13,075 bases of DNA, taken from the NCBI RefSeq assembly GCF_000344685.1, contig NW_006920412.1, positions 70,764-83,838 on the forward strand, written 5' to 3'. Source of the stretch: Gloeophyllum trabeum ATCC 11539. Lineage: Eukaryota > Basidiomycota > Agaricomycetes > Gloeophyllales > Gloeophyllaceae. The notes below the pieces were generated by a model. It was not told the DNA's origin and made no database searches. It worked only from the letters and a program-made list of their open reading frames with translations. Positions 9,184 to 13,075 of the stretch are shown piece after piece. Position 1 is the first letter of the stretch, and every line of letters begins with the position of its first letter. The position numbers and the translations under genes were made by a program.

Positions 9184-9884
9184 GTGGTCGTGACCTGCTC
9201 AATAGTGTCTACAGACTTGCGAGACGTGGTATTATAATTAGCTTCAGTCGGCCCGTCGTGACTAGCCGGAAGTGAAACAACTGTAACGTGGCGTAGCAAT
9301 GTCTTCGCAGTCTCACGTCACGAGCCCCCGAATACTAGAGCCCAGAACTGTGGTAGACGGGTAGACTCGCTACCAGTGCCACCGTTCGCAAACAACGCAC
9401 GCGCCTTCTTTTTTAGGGAATTGAGTGAAGGAAGGCGCGAGCTTGTGAGCGGACTGGGATAAGTGAAGCATCACATGGCAGGGTCACACTTTTGAAACCG
9501 GAGCGTGACAACGGACTTAGCAAAATTTTGCGTCCACTAACCCTGTCCAACCCCAGCCTCTGCATGCTCTCTGCTTGCCTCACTCTCCAAAACTTTATAG
9601 GACCACCGCAAACGGAAGCCGAAAGGTACATGGTAGATACGATGTCATCCGCGAGGGCCGTCGGCCGAATACATGCTTGCACTGTGTTCTAGAGCCAGAG
9701 TCCGTTGTCTATCTAAAAGTGACCGTTAAGATAAACATAAGACAAAATAGGAAATAGTCCATTGAAACATAGGAAGTGGCTGTGACGGCCTTAACCATCA
9801 CATTATCCCTCTTTTAAGGCGGACGGCGGCGCAAGCGGGGAGCACGCAAGGGAGGATCCAACCTCGCCGCAGGACGAGACACAC
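9184..9884. other. intergenic, upstream of the F-box gene; no recognised gene
   Basis: It should hold the promoter of the minus-strand F-box gene. The open frames at 9413-9692 are not recognisable. A 9-bp inverted repeat, CGCGCCTTC at 9400-9408 and GAAGGCGCG at 9431-9439 with a 22-base loop, could form a hairpin but shows no other mobile-element feature. Confidence 0.45.
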
Positions 9885-10016
9885 TGATGAAGAGTTATGG
9901 GGACAGCAGCACGCACAGTGCGCCCTACATAACTCACCTGTGTTGCTTGGATGCTGTAGCTACTGGTAAAGCTCATATGAACGACCCTTTTGTCATTAGG
10001 CAGCAGAGCTGCAGGG

Positions 10017-10024
10017 TTTATATA
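10017..10024 (-). promoter_or_regulatory. TATA box of LTR2
   Basis: TATATAAA on the minus strand, at the same place as in the other two LTRs. Transcription from it would run out of the LTR towards 9885. Confidence 0.6.
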
Positions 10025-10132
10025 CACTGTGGCCCATAGGCTGAGTAAGCTACGTGGAATATCCCTAATCCTACTGAGCTCCACCTATGATGTCACCGAC
10101 CCACATGAGCTCTGTGCCCTTGTACAATAGTG

Positions 10133-10185
10133 GAATATACCAGAATGTTCCAGAGGATTCCGGTATGTTCTGATACGTTGTAGAA
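10133..10185 (-). promoter_or_regulatory. heat-shock-element-like GAA/TTC array in LTR2
   Basis: The TTC, GAA, GAA, GAA, TTC, TTC units keep the spacing seen in LTR3, although about six of the surrounding bases differ. This is the most diverged copy, so the conservation here is the most informative. Confidence 0.4.
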
Positions 10186-10216
10186 CCTGGCAGCTAAGTC
10201 AGCACCTAGTTCAACA

Positions 10217-10229
10217 CTCCCCCTCGCTA
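10217..10229 (-). other. polypurine tract of copia element B
   Basis: The minus strand reads GCGAGGGGGAG directly before the LTR start TGTTG. A purine run touching the 3' LTR is the primer site for plus-strand DNA synthesis in LTR retrotransposons, and it confirms the element's orientation. Confidence 0.75.
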
Positions 10230-10273
10230 AGTGCCGCGGATAATCGCGCACGCAAGCGTTGGGCTGACTTAGA

Positions 10274-11335
10274 TTACTTGTAGAACCTAAGTCCAAGTTG
10301 CACTCTGAAGCGCAGAAACTTGACATGCCCTAAGTTCTTAGTGAACATGTCGGCAGGGTTATTCTCGCCATCAATGTAGAATACTTCAACTTTCTTCTGC
10401 TCGATGACTTCCCTGATATAATGATAGTGAATGTCAATATGTTTAGACCTTCGCTCGGTGACTGGATTAGACGCAAGGAATATAGATCCTTGGTTGTCAC
10501 CGCAAACAGGAATGGGCCGAGTTGGTAGCCCAACTCATCGAAGAGTTGTCTAACCCATACACATTGGCGGCTACAATCACTGAGCGCCATGTACTCAGCT
10601 TCAGTGGAGGATAGCGCAACAGTTTTCTGCGCTCTCGACTGCCAACTAAATATGCCATTGGCTAATTTAAGGAAGTAGCCGGTTTGGGACTTCCTGGTAC
10701 TGGGATCTGATGCCCAGTCCTAATCAGTGCACGCAGTAATACCAAGTCCACTAGCACCATCAAAAGCTAGTGTGTAGTTACAAGTCCCGATTAGATAGCG
10801 GCAGATATACAGCACTTTATCTAAATGGGCTTGTGATGGATTAGCAGCAAATTGCGCTAACTTGGTAACTGCATAGCTGATATCCGGTCGAGTTCCAAGC
10901 ATAATATAGAGCAAGGAACTGATCACAGTTTGGAACCGGCTATGAAGAGTAGGATTGACTGGGCCATTGTGAGGCTCAGGTCGATAGCCTGCAGGGAGAG
11001 GAGTTGGCACAGACTTTGCATTCTGCATGCCACAATGCTGCAGCACTTTATTAAGGTAGGCAATCTGATCAAGATGAATCTCTCGGCCTTGCCTTGTAAT
11101 GCGCATGCGTAGGAATTCCTTGACATCGCCAAGGTCCCTGCATTCCCACTTCTTCATGAATCATGACTTAACATCTGTCATGAGAGACTTGTCCTTGCCA
11201 AAGAACAAGGCATCGTCAACATAGACGACAATAATTACCATGCGACCATCCTTCTCCTTAAATAAGAAGATGCCAGCATCAGTAGTTAGACGTTTGCAGC
11301 CTAATTTCTCCAAAGACTCAGCAAGTGTGCGTCAC
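10274..11335 (-). pseudogene. pol: copia pol remnant: reverse transcriptase palm, connection and RNase H
   Basis: From the truncated end the frame reads LAESLEKLGC, then the catalytic YVDD (11223-11212) in a VVYVDDALFFG context, then MKKWECRDLGDVKEFLRM, SLLYIMLGTRPDISYAV, SSTEAEYMAL (RNase H) and the terminal NPADMFTKNL, with a stop TAA at 10276-10274. These are the copia-type C-terminal pol domains, which copy element RNA into DNA and remove the RNA strand. Damage: an in-frame TGA at about 11150 just before FMKKWE, an in-frame TAG at about 10720 between TD and DWASDP, and a one-base deletion at about 10512-10520 after ELGYQLGP. The protease, integrase and N-terminal reverse transcriptase are gone. 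The copy is dead. Confidence 0.9.
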
Positions 11336-12498
11336 CAGGCAAGCCATGCTAAGCTTACATTACAGCCGTTTGCAGATCGATAGACCACCAACTAAAAAAT
11401 CGCGTATAGTTGGAGTGGGTCGGAGTGGGTGCAAGGGACGTCGGAAGAAGGTCGGGAAGTCCAGATGGTCTGATTTTCGTCTCTTGGGGACTCGCCATTG
11501 CTTGTCCGATGAGGTCCGACTGTAAATGATTTTTGAAAAGTGGGCCTATCAATCTGCAAATGGCTGTAAACAAGACAATGTTATCTGCCGTGATCGCCAT
11601 ATCCCAGGAATGGTCCGTATTCATACATATGACGGGAGGCAAGCGGAAGATTGCCTTGGCGGCGTTGGCGCAGGGGAGGAACGCACTGTGGTTGTTCCAA
11701 AAGCTATCATCGGCGTCCATTGCAATATGCAATCGCATTTGTCTAGACAGCAAGCACCGTCGAAGTCTATGCATGGGGAAGTCGAGAAGGATAAATATTA
11801 TCGTGCATCCTCATCCTCGACTGCATGCGTGTCCAGACGCCAGTCGATGAGCCGATGGCAGGCGACAGATTGCCTTCGTAGACTGCGACTCATGTTGTCA
11901 GCCGGTGCTGTCTTGACCGTGCTTGACGGTCCCCAATCTTCCCATGGGCATACCCTGGCAGGCTCGGGCTGACTGAGCGCCTGTCGGACTCCACTGGAGG
12001 TAAGCACCGGCGCTGGGATTCGGATGTGCATGACCTGCATATTGCGATCCCCGTTGTAAGATAATTGCAAGACAATGTAGGTCTCCATGAGCGCTTCCCG
12101 GAACAGCGTTGAGTCTTCAACTTCGGATAGAGACCCTAAAGACGGCATCATATGTATATCGGGCCAGAATATGTAATCGATGTAGAGTGGGTATTCGAAT
12201 GCATTGCAATATGCCTTCCCGGCCCATAGGACATGTTCCACGTACACCGAGTTGTTGATGCTGCAGGCCTCAATGCGAACGCCGCGATGTTGCTCCTCTA
12301 GACTGACGGTTATAAGCGGAAGTCCTCCACAAACGTGAAGCTGGTCACGCTAGACATGCCACTCAGCCACTGGAAAATCCGGTATGAAGTAAGAATACGA
12401 AGTGAGCAGGAATATCGACTGAACAAACTTACCATGGAAACAGTCCCTTCTTTCCATGACCAGATGACCAGATGCTCAATGATATCCCAAGCATGCAA

Positions 12499-12503
12499 AT
12501 TTC
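12499..12503. repeat. target-site duplication, left copy
   Basis: ATTTC directly before LTR3, identical to 12833-12837. Five bases is the usual copia length. Confidence 0.9.
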
Positions 12504-12534
12504 TGTTGAACTAGGCGCTGACTTAGCTGCCAGG

Positions 12535-12587
12535 TTCTACAATGTACCAGAATGTACCGGAACCCTCTGGAACATTCTGGTATATTC
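12535..12587 (+). promoter_or_regulatory. heat-shock-element-like GAA/TTC array in LTR3
   Basis: GAA at 12550, 12560 and 12570; TTC at 12535, 12575 and 12585. GAA units begin at multiples of ten and TTC units five later, the register of a gapped heat-shock factor site. The array lies about 110 bp before the TATA box, in the U3 part of the LTR. An 11-bp inverted repeat (TACCAGAATGT at 12545-12555, ACATTCTGGTA at 12572-12582) overlaps it in this copy. Confidence 0.42.
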
Positions 12588-12694
12588 TACTATTGTACAG
12601 GGCACGGAGCTCATGTGGGTCAGTGACATCATAGGTGGAGCTCAGTAGGATTATAGATATTCCACATAGCTTAGTCAGCCTATGGGCCACAGTG

Positions 12695-12702
12695 TATATA
12701 AA
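12695..12702 (+). promoter_or_regulatory. TATA box of LTR3
   Basis: TATATAAA followed by CCCTGCAG, the same in all three LTRs. It sets the sense orientation of the LTR as plus here. Confidence 0.65.
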
Positions 12703-12832
12703 CCCTGCAGCTCTGCTGCCTAATGACAAGGGTCGTTTATACGAGCTTTACCAGTAGCTACAGCATCCAACCAATACAGGTGAGTTGTGTAGGGCGCACT
12801 GTGCATGCTGCTGCCTCCATAACTCTTCATCA

Positions 12833-12837
12833 ATTTC
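12833..12837. repeat. target-site duplication, right copy
   Basis: ATTTC directly after LTR3, matching the left copy exactly. Confidence 0.9.
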
Positions 12838-13075
12838 CAGGACAGAACTTAACACCTACAAATCTCCTGACAGACAAAGGTCAAACTCCCTTGCAGCATC
12901 ATACCCCAAGTCATCCGGAAACGGTGATTTCGGAAGTGCGGCAAGAGGCCGCAGGCTGCGCTTGGCCAGTCGAGAGAGACAGAAAGTAAATCATATGCGG
13001 GCAAAAGTTCCTCGTACGCCGGTCTTCGACCAAAGACCCCGAAAGCACCGCCAGGAGATCTGAGCGGCATCGAGC

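Larger units (their letters stand above)
9885..10216 (-). mobile_element. LTR2: 3' LTR of copia element B (332 bp)
   Basis: The minus strand reads TGTTGAAC at 10216 to TTCATCA at 9885. It differs from LTR3 at about 24 positions (roughly 93% identity), so it is the oldest of the three. It keeps the TATA box (10024-10017, minus) and the GAA/TTC array. Its promoter points left, towards the intact F-box gene that starts about 700 bp away. Confidence 0.9.
9885..11340 (-). mobile_element. Ty1/copia element B, 5'-truncated 3' end
   Basis: On the minus strand this holds the second half of pol (from the reverse transcriptase palm), a polypurine tract and the 3' LTR, in canonical order. Gag, protease, integrase, the first part of reverse transcriptase and the 5' LTR are absent. 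The break at about 11330-11350 abuts the end of the F-box pseudogene, so the loss came by deletion or incomplete insertion. Because the 5' end is missing, a target duplication cannot be tested. Confidence 0.88.
12504..12832 (+). mobile_element. LTR3: solo copia LTR inserted in the F-box pseudogene (329 bp)
   Basis: TGTTGAAC at 12504 to TTCATCA at 12832, on the plus strand, opposite to LTR1 and LTR2. It has no internal element region on either side. The flanks are the same five bases, ATTTC at 12499-12503 and at 12833-12837, a perfect target duplication. A full element therefore inserted here and was later lost by recombination between its own two LTRs. Taking out the LTR and one ATTTC copy restores F-box coding continuity across the site. 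The TATA box at 12695-12702 would drive transcription towards the right, antisense to the pseudogene. Confidence 0.93.
11355..13075 (-). pseudogene. second F-box family gene, broken by frameshifts and a solo LTR (runs off the right edge)
   Basis: This is a paralogue of the F-box gene at 7337-9183. Matching pairs, intact copy first: QDLIAILSDS with SDLLAVLSGS (near 13060), YLWSISTGE with YFLSLSTGQ, FDLCLTGDFLGV with FDLCLSGD-FVGV (near 12865), ELIVWSWKNGTV with HLVIWSWKEGTV, WPWEDWGAAS with CPWEDWGPSS, and CQWDIAITEDN with HSWDMAITADN. The intron after WSWKEGTVSM (12370-12432, 63 nt, GTAAGT..CCAG) corresponds to the 56-nt intron of the intact copy. Damage: an LTR at 12504-12832, a frameshift at about 12311-12317 after TFVEDFRL, another at about 11800-11815, and frame changes plus stops on both sides of FDLCLSGD. 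The last 70 or so codons (11570-11355) do not resemble the intact copy, and its last intron is not recognisable. The F-box itself would lie beyond the window. Confidence 0.82.

Noticed and set aside
9400..9439. Inverted repeat as a miniature transposon
   Set aside because: Only a 9-bp stem with a 22-base loop, with no target duplication and no second copy in the window.
11526..11972. 148-codon plus-strand open frame
   Set aside because: It is antisense to the F-box pseudogene, which carries the recognisable similarity.
1..13075. tRNA or rRNA genes, CRISPR arrays, bacterial operons
   Set aside because: No cloverleaf, conserved rRNA segment or regularly spaced repeat was seen, and the genes are spliced eukaryotic ones. 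A covariance-model scan was not possible here.

Overview
The window looks like a transposon-rich accessory region of an agaricomycete (mushroom-forming basidiomycete) genome, most likely a polypore relative. Evidence: genes broken by introns of 52-68 nt with GT..AG ends, an F-box/beta-propeller-like family and an SRPK-like kinase type common in these fungi, CT-rich putative promoters, and Ty1/copia elements. No bacterial, organellar or rRNA signal was seen.

Layout, left to right. 1-812 is the 5' end of a Ty1/copia element read on the minus strand: disrupted gag start, untranslated leader, primer-binding site and a 330-bp 5' LTR. It sits inside a protein kinase gene; only the kinase C-terminal part (813-1308, plus strand) is present. 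1309-3648 has no gene I can support, although 2600-3600 is GC-rich and full of spurious open frames. 3649-4559 (minus) is a two-exon gene for a 283-residue protein with a central OB-fold-like domain, tentatively related to Shieldin subunit 2 OB1 proteins. 4560-7336 has no recognised gene. 7337-9183 (minus) is an intact F-box gene of five exons. 9885 to about 11340 is a 5'-truncated copia element (minus): a 332-bp 3' LTR, polypurine tract and decayed reverse transcriptase/RNase H. 11355 to beyond 13075 (minus) is a second F-box gene, a paralogue of the first. It is now a pseudogene with several frameshifts and a 329-bp solo LTR (12504-12832) flanked by a perfect 5-bp target duplication.

The three LTRs are one family. 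By eye LTR1 and LTR3 are about 97% identical; LTR2 is older, about 93% identical to LTR3. Together they broke two host genes (kinase and second F-box copy), and LTR2 points towards the intact F-box gene. The most notable signals are: an array of GAA/TTC units held in exact heat-shock-element register in all three LTRs while the bases between them vary; a primer-binding site that matches the initiator-tRNA anticodon arm rather than the tRNA 3' end; and the intact/dead F-box pair separated by the truncated element.
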